Assembly (NCBI GenBank): GCA_050084515.1
Contig: CM114272.1
Span: forward strand, 13,268,001 to 13,332,000
DNA length: 64,000 nt
Reading direction: 5' to 3'
Origin: Blasia pusilla
Taxonomy: Eukaryota > Marchantiophyta > Marchantiopsida > Blasiales
In this document: positions 19,643 to 30,629 of the stretch, piece by piece
Numbering within the stretch: the first letter of the stretch is position 1
Layout: each line of letters begins with the position of its first letter
The notes under the pieces: generated by a model
What the model was told of the DNA's origin: nothing
The model's database searches: none
What the model saw: the letters and a program-made list of their open reading frames with translations, nothing else
Position numbers and translations under genes: made by a program

Positions 19643-20460
19643 TGTCATGACCATACGGATTATGTCGTAGAGTATAGTGCTGGTAGAGGCCATGCCTTAT
19701 GTAGGACCGTAGTGGCTTGGTAGAGATGCGGTTCCATACATAGGGTTGGGGGTTACTCACTTGGGGGTGACTTTCCCAGTAGGGCCCGCTCTTAGGTTGG
19801 AGGATATAAGGTGGCTTGCCCTCAAGAACGATCAGTTCTTTGAGTTGAGCTGTTGCGTTGGGGAGTTAGCCTTGGTAGTGAGTAGAGCTCTTGGCTATGG
19901 TGTTTCCCAAGCCGACCTAGATTCTCCCATCGTGGAGTGGGTTTGGCTCGATTGTATGTGATTTAAAGCGTGTTTTATGATAGTAGGTCTTTCACGGATT
20001 TCACTCAAAGAACTGGAGTAGATCGATGGTAGCCGATTGTAGATCAAGAGGATCTTGTTAGGGTGATTGTGTACTCGGCCGTGGATGTTCGTGGCTTGTG
20101 GCCGAGGCAACTCGTGGTAGCTCGGGGCGAGTGGGCGTGAGGCGGAGTAAGGAGCAAGGAGCAAGCAAGCAAGCTTGCTTGCTTGGGCGTGAGGCAATTT
20201 TGCAGGATTTGGGATTTGAGTTTTGCATAAGCTGGTCACCCATCTTTGGGCTATTCTGCCTGGAGGACGCTTAACTGCCGAGTTCTTAACTATGCCAATG
20301 TACAGACTATTGTAGCTCATTTGGTGCTGTTCGGAGATGTGTTAGGCGCTTTATGCATCTCAGGTTTTTGGTTGATGTACTCTAGCGCATAGTACGGTGT
20401 AGCCTCTCCATGCAGGTGATATTTTCAGTCTTTGCGCGTTCGACTAGCACGTCATCAACC
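19643..20460 (+). repeat. Putative 5' LTR and leader of the methyltransferase element
   Basis: Starts TGTCATGACC, a common gypsy LTR start, exactly where MULE coding similarity ends. A TATA-like ATATAAGG lies at about 19804. No second copy exists in the window, so the LTR end and primer site cannot be fixed. Confidence 0.4.
20162..20185. repeat. Perfect 24-bp palindrome of CAAG/CTTG units
   Basis: A palindrome centred on AAGCTT (20171-20176), built from three CAAG and three CTTG units, and flanked by a direct repeat GGGCGTGAGGC on both sides (about 20133 and 20185). Confidence 0.9.
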
Positions 20461-21063
20461 CACGGCGGAGTAGCTATTGCGTTAGAATTGTGTGGTGGGT
20501 TTTGTGGATTCAGAGGGCACCACGTTTGGTGGATTGTGTTACCTTGATTTCCATTTGCGATTGGAGGGTTGTCGTTGGATTTCCTGTGTTTGGATCCCCT
20601 CCATCGTGCTTCTTGCTTGCGTGCCCATTGTTAGGGTTGACGCTGATTTCCATAGTAGTGTTACTCCTATGTGCTACCGGTAGTGAGGCTGGAGGGATGA
20701 CGAGTAGATTGTGGGAGACTTCTTGTGGTGATGACAAGTTAGGTTGCCTACACCCATAGCTAGTAGAGCTAGAATAGTATAGCGACATCGACGTCGCTTG
20801 GTAATTTGGTGGTGGTGCGGCATCGGCGTTGGTCATCACGAGTGTCGGGTGGTCTGGTTGGGGACCGTGGTGCGGACGATGGTGGTTTCACACGGAGTGG
20901 ATTTAGGTATCGGCTACCTTTTCCACTTCTGACGGTTGATGAAGAGGAGGACGAGGGTGTTCCAAACAGCGAGTCTTCTACGTTGTTATCGAGTGTTGCG
21001 GCTCCATTGATTTGGGACATGGTGGATATGGGGCCATGAAGGGCCCGGACGATACTCGGTGCA

Positions 21064-21738
21064 GTGGGTACCATGGAGTTGGAGGACTTCATGCGGGAGT
21101 TTGATACGTGGTGTGATATGCAGATGTTGCGGAACGCCACGTTGTTTACACCCTTCTTGGCTTGGAAGGGGTTGTTTTCAAAGACTTGGAAGGACCGCCC
21201 ATGGATGATTACCATGAGTTTAGGAAGGACCATGTTCTTTGAGATTGAGGCATGGAGACAATATTGGTCTCCGGGCTATGTGTCTATCACCCATGGTGGT
21301 ATTGGTAGTAGTGCTCCTACTATGCCGGCCCGGCCCCGAGTGGTAGTGCAGTACGAGCCGGAGTGGGGGTACGGTGGAGGTACTAGTGGGGGTACTAGTG
21401 GAGGTACTAGTGCCCCACCATTGTTTAGCCTGGTTTCAGAGTTCTTCAAGAGGTTGAAGAAGAACTATCAAGGAGTGAAGACGGAGAAGTTGAGGAATCT
21501 TCAGGACTTTGAGCGAAAAGACGGTGAGAGTCTTCGTGAGGCATACGCAGCGTATCGACGGCTTTGATTTCACTTACCAGGGGTGTGGCGAGGATCAGGC
21601 GATCTGTTTTGGTATGGGATCTTGGACAGAGATTTGCGCCGTAGGGTGCGTGATGCTACTCTTATGAGTGATGATTCACCCACATTGACCCATGTGTTTG
21701 CTCTATCGAGAAGATTGAGCTTAACATGGTGAAGAGAG
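21064..21738 (+). pseudogene. Gag-like capsid region of the methyltransferase element
   Basis: A frame from ATG 21064 encodes an acidic start, a Gly/Thr/Ser repeat (GGTSGGTSGGTS, from three near-identical 15-bp units at about 21367-21412), then FFKRLKKNYQGVKTEKLRNL, QDFERKDGESLREAYAAYRR and, past an in-frame TGA at about 21565, FWYGILDRDLRRRVRDATL. The FxxRxxxxYQxxxxExLxxFxxxKQxxGESLxEyxxRf logic is that of retrotransposon Gag capsid domains. The stop makes this copy defective. Upstream frames to about 20800 may belong to the same gene. Confidence 0.6.
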
Positions 21739-21912
21739 AGTGGTGACATCCGCATTGAGTAGGGATACAACTACTACTTCTCGTGTTCAGCCGCCCACCT
21801 CATAGTCTCGTAGTAGTAGTGGGAGTCGTGGGGGGTACACGCGACCTCAGTCAAGTCCTAGAGGGACATTTGTGCAGAGACCATTGCCTTCATTTCATTT
21901 GCCCCTTGCAAA

Positions 21913-22210
21913 GCAAGGACGATCATGTTGGACATGTGGAGGTGATCATGTTAGGAAGTTTTGTCCCCAAGAGGATGGGAGACGGACTTTGGAGGATGGG
22001 CCTCGTCGGCCCCAACTCGGTGTGATCATTGCGGGAGACTAGGTCATCCTCGAGAGCGTTGCTTTGATCTTCATCCGAGTTGAGATCAAGGCCGTGGCCG
22101 TGGTGGAGTAGCTTCGAGAGGCCGAGGTGGTAGAGGTGGTAGGGGTGGTAGGGGTGGTAGAGGTGGACCTGTGGTTGGAGAGCCTACGGTGGCTACCCCT
22201 ACCACTACGA
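21913..22210 (+). pseudogene. Nucleocapsid region: two zinc knuckles and an RGG box
   Basis: Two knuckle motifs follow each other: CWTCGGDHVRKFC (CX2CX3HX4C, one residue shorter than usual) at about 21930, and CDHCGRLGHPRERC (CX2CX4HX4C) at about 22019. They lie in different frames, so an indel separates them. After the second knuckle, across an in-frame TGA, comes an Arg/Gly box (GRGRGGVASRGRGGRGGRGG) encoded by a GGTGGTAGRG tandem repeat at about 22110-22175. Knuckles and RGG boxes both bind RNA, fitting a Gag nucleocapsid. Confidence 0.7.
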
Positions 22211-22699
22211 TAGAGTCGACTATGGTTGCGGATTGAGCGGTTGGAGGCGAGAGTTGGCTACTATGGTGGTATCCAAAGATAGATCAGTTCGGGAGCAAGG
22301 GCTTCCACCTCTTATGGAGGGGATGATCTCTCTTATATGGCGAAGTGAAAAGACAAAGGTTGAGGCATCAAGCTGCGATTACGAGAGGAGCCACTCGAGC
22401 GTCGAGCCACGTGGTGCTCTTGTGGAGTTGGACCCATAGAGGGGTGAGGGGGAGGCGGGCTAGGCTTCCCAGTCATTCTTGTTGTGCGAGGTGCTTAGGA
22501 CTCCATCCATGGTTCCTCACGCGACCTATTGAGCCGCAGTGGGGACCGAGGCATCTACATTGTGTGTAGTAGACACGGATGCAAAGACATCGGTCTGATG
22601 TGCGGATGGCAACCAGTGTTGGGATCCCCATTGTTTTCGGCCACGGAGCGGATGGCTTTAGGAGTTGACTTAGCTCCTGTATTTTAGCTAGCAGCCACA

Positions 22700-23330
22700 T
22701 TGTGTGAACGTGGGGGCATTACTGCTACACGTGTTGAGGTGGATAAGGATGTTGCGGTGGAGCGACCCTCTATGTCAGGAGTAGCATTGAGTACCAGTGC
22801 TACTTGGCAAGCAGCAGCGGCGAAGATGGATGCATTACCAGCCCGGCCAGCCATTGATCGTGAGAGGCTTACACCTGGTGTATGTATGTTGGACATCCGG
22901 AGTGGGATCTTCCGATTGGTGAGTCCTACAGGACAGGTGTATAGACCAGATAGAGTCTTGTTAGACTCAGGTGCCCAGCCTTTGATGTTGGGAAAGGCGG
23001 CATGTATTGGTTTGGGTATTCGGAGGTCAGAGCTTGAGCCTTGCCCATTCCAGATTCAAACATCACTTGGAGGAGCCAATGATAGGTCTCAATTCATGAC
23101 ATGGGAGAAGTTTTCTATCTGTTGAGACCAGATCATGCGATCGATAGCTCCCGGTTGGGAGTATGCGGTAGTCACATCGGCCGAGTCGTATGATGTACTA
23201 GTTGGAGGAGCGATTGTACCCGATGGGTTTTCAGATGGATTCTTGGGTGAGACAGCGTCTTATAGACCAGGTTGGCGATCGGGGATGGACGTATGAGCCA
23301 AGTTCTGTGAGATTTATTTACGGGGCTCGA
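22700..23330 (+). pseudogene. Retropepsin-like aspartic protease of the methyltransferase element
   Basis: The frame from about 22700 to 23125 contains VLLDSGAQPLMLGKAACIGL, the active-site motif (D-S/T-G-A) of retropepsins with the usual following hydrophobic helix. After a stop at 23125 the same kind of protein continues (EYAVVTSAESYDVLVGGAIV, then YRPGWRSG) in another frame. The protease would cut the polyprotein into its parts. The catalytic Asp is intact but the frame is broken. Confidence 0.65.
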
Positions 23331-23639
23331 CCAGGAGGGTCTTCCCCAAGAGTGTTAGCATCTATGGCTGGTTTTAGTGGAGTAGTCACTTGGCCAAGAG
23401 ACTTTTTGGAGGGTAATGTTTTCGCTATGGATTCTCTCTGCATGAGGAGGTAGAGGAGGTCCCTATTTTTGCAGCAGGTGGCATCCTCATCGTTGGATGT
23501 GCCACTTTGGAGTTCAGCGGTGCACTACGGCAGAGTCGATCGCCTAGTGCAGGAGGCTTGGTGTGAGGTGTTATACCTCACGAGGAAGAGGAGGCCCCAC
23601 GGCGGACTCCTACTTTGGCCCGATTAGGTTATCCCCTTT

Positions 23640-24235
23640 GGATACTACACCCATTGTATGGCGTATCCGCCGGAGGGCATTTGTGTGTTAGATCTCTTTG
23701 GTGGGATTAGCACTTTGGTTTGGCTGCAATGTTGCGGGCCGGTATTCTGTCATGGAGATACGTGTATGTGGAGCGAGATGAGACGGCCCGAGAGAGTCTC
23801 ATCCCGACATATTGGTCGATTGATGCGGAGATATCCGAGTTGTTGCCGCCATCGCTATTCGTGGGTACCAGCGTTTTTACCATCACACATTGCATTGTTA
23901 AAGGCGCAAGACCTTGAGAGAATTGGTCTGTGGATTTGGTGATTGCTGGATGGCCATGTCAAGGTCATACACGTGCTGGTCGGGGTGAGGGATTACATGA
24001 CCCTAGGTCTCGATTGTTTTGGGAGATGTTACGGGTGTTACGACATCTTCAGGTTCATCAGGCACGTGCTCTAGCTTACATTCTGGAGAATGTTCCATTG
24101 TTGGGTGACACTCGGACCCGGATGATGGCGAGTGTTCATGAGGTGCGCTCTTGGATTGGACCAGCGGTGTTGTTGGATGCAACGCGAGTTGGCTCGCGTG
24201 CACATCGTCCAACATCGAGGAACGAATCCGGTGAT
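23640..24235 (+). pseudogene. C5-cytosine DNA methyltransferase domain in a retroelement
   Basis: Three conserved blocks of C5-methyltransferases appear in the right order and spacing. Motif I is GICVLDLFGGIST (about 23670, SAM binding). An acidic motif II is YVYVERDETARE (about 23758). The catalytic motif IV is VDLVIAGWPCQGHTRAGRG (about 23935), with the PCQ cysteine that attacks cytosine C6. Motif VI is LAYILENVPLLGD (about 24070), with the ENV glutamate. SRAHRP (about 24195) looks like the start of motif VIII. The spacing and the DPRSRLFWEMLRVL stretch recall the DNMT3/DRM side of the family. Defects: a frameshift between motif I and II near 23720 and an in-frame TGA at 23915-23917. The target-recognition part and motifs IX-X are not seen. 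It directly follows the protease, where pol would normally begin. Confidence 0.85.
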
Positions 24236-24239
24236 TGAT

Positions 24240-24839
24240 TTGGATGAGGAAATTACGCCGCCCAGGTATTCGGGGACCCCGGACCCATCCCAAATCCGTG
24301 ATGGAGTTACTTCTCCAAAATCAGTGAATGTTTTATTTCAAAAGCCCTCCGTTGCTGGAAGTTCGCAACATCCTGTCACTGGGGTGGTTCAACAATATGG
24401 GATTCCGGTAATGGAGGTGGATTGCAACCTAAAACGGTGGCATATATCTCGGAGCAACCTAGGACGTGGACCCACCTGCAGGGCACGATCTGATGGCATT
24501 AGGAGAGCATGCGGCACTTTCCTAAATAAGAACTGTACAAGGACTGGACGACCATTGCCTGGGTTTTGTGGACTCAAAACCTTTGATCATTTCACGAGGA
24601 CCGGGATCAATTGAAGTACTTTTTACGCCCAAATGAATCTTGCGCTTTCGAAGTCTTATCCCGCTGCCATTGGAGCTCAGGGAATATCCCCACGATTTGG
24701 CCCATCGCAGTGTCGAACTACACTCAAGACGCAAGTGGACAATCTTACAAGTGCGGTTTCAGACTCATAGACGGGGAAGTTGAGCATGTTAGCATTCTGA
24801 GAGACCTTAGCATTTAGTATTCAACCCAAGATTGATGTC
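24240..24839. other. Unassigned junction region
   Basis: Plus-strand open frames exist (for example 24132-24614) but I recognise nothing. The right boundary of the methyltransferase element and the point where MULE sequence resumes lie somewhere here. Confidence 0.35.
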
Positions 24840-25276
24840 AACATGTACCGGAGAAGGTGGATGATCTCAATCCATTATTTCTGTTTGAGTCTAGAAATGG
24901 GGTGAAGAGAAACAGAATGTGTAGGCCAACGGTGGAGAGAGCAAAGCAAATTGCATCAGCTCGGGAGGCAAAAATGGAGATCATCGCCACGAAAGATGTC
25001 TTGAGTGGCAATGGAATATGAAGGATGTATTAGGTCAGGAACAATATTGTAAATTCAAGTGTCACAAGGGTGTATGTGGTGCACATCTGTTGCTTTCCCA
25101 CATGTTCATGTGATGACTTTGTCCAAAGAGAGACAAGTGGCAAAAGGTATTTCCCTTGTAAGCACATGTACTATGTGTTGTTGGTAGTTTTAAGAGAGTC
25201 GGAGGTAGGAGTAGGAATCCACCAACCAATTCTGTCCCTCAAAGAAGTGCGAAGTATTTTAAACAAACCACTTTGA
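24840..25276 (+). pseudogene. MULE transposase C-terminus with SWIM zinc finger
   Basis: After a helical charged stretch (about 24855-25015), the plus strand encodes VRNNIVNSSVTRVYVV and then CSCDDFVQRETSGKRYFPCK followed by HMYYVLL: the CxC...CxH pattern of a SWIM zinc finger. SWIM fingers sit at the C-terminus of MULE transposases, preceded by a strand reading YxVxN.....YxV as here. Stops at about 25020 separate the helix from the finger. It is taken as the other half of the MULE that starts at about 17788; together they would make one element interrupted by the retroelement. Confidence 0.6.
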
Positions 25277-25676
25277 GGATGCAAAATGAGGTTTAAGATT
25301 GTACTTTTATTTTTCCTGAACCTTCACTTTGAGCTTGAACTCTATTCAGCCCGGGGCAAATGATAGATTTTTTCCAGACCTTGGAAGGAAAAAGTGATTG
25401 GTTCCACACTTATGATTCCACTGATTTTTCAGTTTTCTAAATATTGTGCAATTTGCAACTCAGAGGGGTTGCCAAAATATGGAAGAGGAAAAAAAACTAT
25501 GGGACTGCTTAATATATGAACAAAAAAGTGCAAAAAAATTCAAACAAAAAGTTTCCTCTCTTCAACCTAATGGAAACTCTCTTCAAAAAAAAGTATCTAT
25601 TTCGGTTGAAGGTAGTTTCCTCTCTCCTCTCTCCTCTCTCCTCTCTTCCTCTCTTCCTCTCCTCTTACCGCACCTC
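25277..25676. repeat. Spacer ending in a pyrimidine tract
   Basis: No gene recognised. A CTCTC/CTTCC-rich pyrimidine tract lies at about 25618-25670. Confidence 0.6.
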
Positions 25677-25850
25677 CAGTCATACCAAGTCACGCACTCA
25701 TAACTACAAGAGTCATGATTGCGTGGAATAAGTCACCCTTTCATGACTACTCAAGTCTCATCTAATAACATACTCGTGATTCAACGAGTCATATGATCAT
25801 GACTCAATGAGTCATAAGATGATAACTAAACATTAGGTTTGAACTAAAAA
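25677..25850. repeat. Left cluster of AGTCA/TGACT motifs
   Basis: Eight copies of AGTCA or TGACT counted by eye in about 170 bp, in both orientations, with the same flanking AT as in the 34.2-35.5 kb array. Confidence 0.7.
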
Positions 25851-26339
25851 GCCATCTAACTTGAGCGCCGAACCGCGACCCCAACCTCTACAACTCTGCC
25901 AAGCCCACGCATTGCACCTTCATTTTTCTCTGAGCATTGCAAAGATAGCTCATCCTATCTCACTGTCATCCTCTATAGTACATCAGTTGCATGGTTGGAG
26001 GTGGGTATTGCTGGAGATTTCTCTCATGTATGAGGTGGTGAGGGACGTGGCAACTGAGCAAGGTGACCTCACCTGGTGAGGTGTTTTGGGTTTACAATTA
26101 GTTACACAACCTCTACATATGAATAGTATACAGCATATGGGACATAATAATGTCATGATTGACTTGGATCCATGTGCTCCTGTGGTTGCACCCTGTGTGG
26201 ACGAGGCTCCTTCCACTATTGGGGTAGCAGGTAATACATGGCCAGCACACAACCCAAGTGAAAATATTGCTATTTCCACCAGTTCGGTCCCATGTAAGAG
26301 CTTAGGGCCATGCCAAAAGATCAGAACTCTATGATGTAC

Positions 26340-29020
26340 TCCTTAACAACTCTAAATCCCACCTCTTTACCTTAAGAGGTTGGAGAAACAATCTCCACTT
26401 CAGTATCACAATCCTATCCTCACCACACTAACCAAAACTCCTTCCATTCTCTTGAACGCTTTGAGTGGAGTGGCCAATGGAACCCAACAAGCACACTCTA
26501 CTTAGAAATCACAGTCAAGAATGACCAGGGAAGCATAAGGTCCTCTAATGTGCTGCCTTGGACTACTTGAATGTACCAAGGAAACCCTCTAAAGCACACA
26601 CAACTCCTAAGTGATCAAGTAGTGCAATCACCTTTTGCTCCTCACCGAGTGTCTAGTGAGAGCTTGGATGTAGTTTTGAGTCCTTGGATAGAGTGTCTAG
26701 TGGCAATCCAACCAGCACACCTACTCAAGGCTCACAACTAGAGACTACTAAAACAACATAAGGCCATCCAATACGTTGTCTAGTATAATCATCCATCCCC
26801 AGGGTAGCCTGAAAGGGTTGCAACTCTCTATTTGCTCAAGCCAACACCCACATCCCTTCTTCTTACCTTGCTGGTCCTTTGTTCTCCCTCCTTGTTCAGG
26901 TAGTAGGAGACTTAACAGGCTGAGCCCATGGTCTTCTACCTCTAGTGAAGCTCAAGCATGACCCTCTTTCTCCACTCACTAATCTCTTATCACTTACCAG
27001 ACCTGGAAGTCCAGGTTGTCACACCTTAGAAGTAATCAATGATTGGTGTCAAAGGCCATACTCAGGTGGGCAGAACAACAAGCTTTCAAAGCACACCTTG
27101 GAGGAGCACAATCTTGGAACCTAAGCTTGCCTCTCCTCTACTAGTATAGCCTCTTGTCCACTCACTACACTTTTGAATGATTAGTTGAACCAGCTCCAAG
27201 AATCTCACTTCATCAAGCCCTCCAACTCATCACTCAATCATGCACAAACTCAAATACAGGGCAGTGGAGTGAAATCATTCCAAAGGGCTACTTTATGTAT
27301 ATCACAAAGCCATCTAGTACATGGGAGACCTTCTTAGTGTCAGCCCCTTCAAGCACACTACACACTACCTAGATTTGGGAGCACATACTCTGTTGGTTAG
27401 CTTGGCTCAAGAGATCAAGTGTCTACTAGCCAACAGCATGTATGCCCCCTCTACTAAACCAAGCTGAGCACTTATAAGTGAATTTGAGAGCCCTCTACCT
27501 ACTTGAGCTTCTCTAGTATTCTTGTCTTCTACCTTCCTACCATCTACTCCAAGGCATCTACTGCCTGAAATTTCTACCTCATCTACTTCTGAACCTGCCC
27601 TAACTAAAGCCTCTTGAGCAGCATTGATGGCATAGGCTTGACCTGTCTCTTGGACATGCTTGAAGGTAGATATACATCTATATTCTTCCCATGCTTGCTT
27701 CTTCTCAAGCTGGTTCAAGCCTTGCCCTCAGTTCACACCTCCCCTTAGCTCCACCTGCACAAATCTTCCAGAAAGCACTCCTTGGATCCTCTCATCTCCA
27801 TAGATCTCTCCCTTGGATTCTCAAGCTTTTTGGCCTTCAAATTATGTCCTCTAGGCTTCCATTAGTAAGCTTCTAGCCCACAAGAGTCCAAGAATTTGAG
27901 CTCAGCCTCCATTGACCTCTTCTTAGCCCCTTATTCTTCATTTCTTCATCCTAACAATCAGATCCACCTCCTTGGTTCGAACCCTCCTCTACAACAGAAA
28001 TCAAGCACTCTATCTCCTTCATTGGATACCCTGGAGACTCCCTAGTGCCTACACCATCTCCCTTGGCTCCTCTAGGCTCGAGGTCAATGGAGTGACCTGG
28101 TTGCATTATCACCTTGTACAATCTTCTTGACTTGTTCTTGGACAACCTGCTGCTGGGCCTTTCTCTTGCACCACCTCCCTGTATTCCAGCCTCCCCTCGA
28201 GCATCCTATGTGCCCAACCAATACTTGATAAACTTGATTCAACACCAAAAACATATGAAGAGTCCAAGGGCGAAGATATGCCACCACTCCTCTCAAGCAT
28301 TGGTCCACCCAAGCCCTTGAAATCAACCTACCTAGTTGTCCACTTTTCTGTCACCATAGCTTCCCAAGCTCAGCCCTCGTGGAGTATCCTATGCTCCTCA
28401 TTACTTGCTGGAAATTCTTGTGGATAACCTCCATATGTAGAGCATCTCAAGGCAAAGTCATACCATCAATCAGATCAAGATTTGGCTCACTAGTGCTCTA
28501 GGTAGCAGCCCTCGAATAGCCTTCCCTCTTGTTTTCCAAAAATCCAGATTCCTTGCCTTTCTAATCTACCTTGAGAATTCTAGCCTAGCATACAATGTCT
28601 TGATTTGAATATATCATCTTGAAGAGCATCCAAAGACCTTTCTAACGAGCCTATTCAATCACCAAACCGATCAGCCAAGCTCTAGCCATCAACATTTGAT
28701 TCTCCCCTCTATGCTGGACACCATAGCTCCAAGCTTTGTCATGTGCCCCTTCAGGCCTCGACACTTTCCTATTGACACTATTCTAACCTCACTCTAATGG
28801 CTATTAATTCCCCTCTAAAACTTCCCCTAACTTAGCCACCGCTTTAGTAGACTTACCAGTTTAGAGTGGCCTTATAACTCCACTAAAAACCTTCCCTAAG
28901 TCAAGCCTTCCTAGTAGAATTTGATAAGTGCTACGGAGAGGTGCCCCATTCATCAATCACTTTCTTAACACTGATTATCTTGGCCATTGGCTAACCCTAC
29001 ATACACTCAATCCAACCAAG
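26340..29020. other. Long stretch without recognisable gene
   Basis: C/T-rich on the plus strand with short frames on both strands (for example minus 27407-27718, Glu/Ala-rich). I cannot link any to a family. The even composition and lack of host motifs suggest the non-coding part of a large LTR element, but no repeat pair was found. Confidence 0.35.
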
Positions 29021-29110
29021 GTTGACTTAACTACAACTAAAGTAACTACAGTTATTCTAACTATGGTTAATTTAACTCTTGTTAGTCTAACTACAGTTGA
29101 CCTATCCACT
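29021..29110. repeat. 15-bp minisatellite, six units
   Basis: Six consecutive units of the form GTTxAyyTAACTAyA start at 29021, 29036, 29051, 29066, 29081 and 29096. They read as a five-residue repeat (VxLTT) in the plus frame. Confidence 0.8.
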
Positions 29111-29459
29111 GGTTAGACTTAAGAGCAGAGTGCTCACCATGTTGCCTCACTATACCCTTTCTTTCTCTATCTAGGTTACCCTGGTTAAAGAGTACCTTGA
29201 GTTAAGAGCATAGGGTAACCCAACTAACTACTTCTACCACCTAACTCACCCATTTAAATTGCAGACTGTTGTTCTAGCTCCTTCCACTCACCTAACTAGA
29301 GACCCAAAAGTATCTAACACACATGGGAGCCACTTATGAAGGGGCGCACAGGGGTAGTGTCTAAAGCCATTCCCAAAGTACCACGACAAAGAGCAGACCT
29401 TGTGGAAATACTTCGAGGGCCTGTGTGATGCAGGAGGTGAGTTGGGTGATGGGAGAGAG

Positions 29460-30386
29460 CATCAACTATGGCTCATAAAATGAAGGAGGAGGAGGAGAAG
29501 AAGCTCTATAGAAGTTCTCAAGATGGCTACTTATGATGACGTCCCAGATTTAGATTGGAATCCATATACAAGTTTTGGGGATGAGGGGCAAGATTAAGGC
29601 CTTGCTTATATGAGTCTGTTGAAACTAAAGTTGCCTCCGTGGAATGCAAGGATCATGCAAGGGAGGGCCAAGAATCCAAACATTGCAATAGGGCAGTAAG
29701 TTTGGTTATTGATGAGGGTGGGGATGAAGATCAAATGGGGGACGGTGAGTGTAAAAAGACCTTGAAGGAGCATCCATGGCCAAATCCTCAACCATTTACG
29801 GGTTCAAAAATCTGCACATCTCTTGCTAATTCTGGTAGTGAGTTGAATGATGGATTAGTGAGGGATGCATATGTGGTTGTGCTGATAATTGATTATGAAG
29901 AAGTATGTGAAGTGTTACGTGTGGAAACACCACTTGAGAATGCTTCATAGATAGAAAGGGTTGGAATTCCGAATGAAATATCTTGTTTTCCGAGAAGCAA
30001 TAAAACTGAGGAAGCCCTTGAGAGCCTCACTAATAGTGATGAGACTCTAGTTAAGAGTGATCTAGCCTTAGAGGGTGGAACTGAGATTGACTTCTAAGAA
30101 TGATAATCTAAATGAACCAAATTTGGTTCATTTAGTGCCTAACCCACAATGTCCTTCTACTTCTAGTTTATTTGGTAAATCTGAGTTTACTAATGATCTT
30201 TCAGTATGTGTAAGGAATGATACAAATACCCAATTGTTAGTGGAGGAGCTTGACTCTAGCAAGATAGAGAATTCAAAAGAGGAATTTGAGGCAGTGTATG
30301 AATATGAGCAGCAGCAAGAACAAAACATCAAGGTTTTAAAAGGAAAAGAGAGAGAGAGAGAGAGCTCTTTGGGGATCTCCTTGTAG
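29460..30386 (+). CDS. Unrecognised acidic ORFs upstream of the TNPA-like gene
   Basis: Plus frames at 29639-29950 (103 residues, acidic, HPWPNPQPF) and 30075-30386 (103 residues, Asn/Ser/Glu-rich, ending in EYEQQQEQNIKVLKGKERER, with the RERE run from a GA microsatellite at about 30345-30364). The composition looks protein-like but no family is recognised. They may be 5' exons of the TNPA-like gene or a separate element gene. Confidence 0.3.
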
Positions 30387-30629
30387 AGTTGTGAGCTATC
30401 CTCAATCCTTGAAGCTTTTTTCTTGTTAATGGTTGAGTTATTTTTTGTCTTTAGAGTATGGTCAAAAGTTTTGCACGTATTTTGAGTTGAGTATTTGGTT
30501 CTTTTTTGGGGTTTGTATCACAATTACATTTGAATTGCAGGTTCAAAAGTAAGAAGCCACTAGTGGAGGGGAAGAAACACTTGTTACCTCCCTTTCCTAA
30601 CACAAAGCAATAGTTAAGGAGAAGCAAGT

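Larger units (their letters stand above)
19643..24235 (+). mobile_element. Retroelement carrying gag, protease and a DNA methyltransferase (truncated)
   Basis: Between the two halves of a MULE lie, in order on the plus strand: an LTR-like start TGTCATGACC at 19643, a non-coding leader, a Gag-like frame, two CCHC-type zinc knuckles plus an RGG box, a retropepsin-like protease and a C5-cytosine methyltransferase domain. No reverse transcriptase, RNase H, integrase or right LTR is found before the MULE sequence resumes near 24840, so the 3' part is missing. The gene order gag-protease identifies an LTR retroelement; Ty3/gypsy affinity is inferred, not proven. All frames carry stops or frameshifts. 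Confidence 0.7.

Noticed and set aside
22110-22175. G-rich repeat as a stand-alone G-quadruplex or regulatory site
   Set aside because: It is explained as the coding repeat of an RGG box; GG runs of only two to four bases give weak support for a quadruplex role.
17788-25276. Reading the whole block as one host methyltransferase locus
   Set aside because: Gag, zinc-knuckle and retropepsin motifs directly precede the DNMT on the same strand and MULE sequence flanks both sides, which fits a nested element better.
27407-27718. Minus-strand 103-residue Glu/Ala-rich frame
   Set aside because: Composition is protein-like but there is no recognisable motif, no neighbours that extend it, and it ends without clear splice sites.
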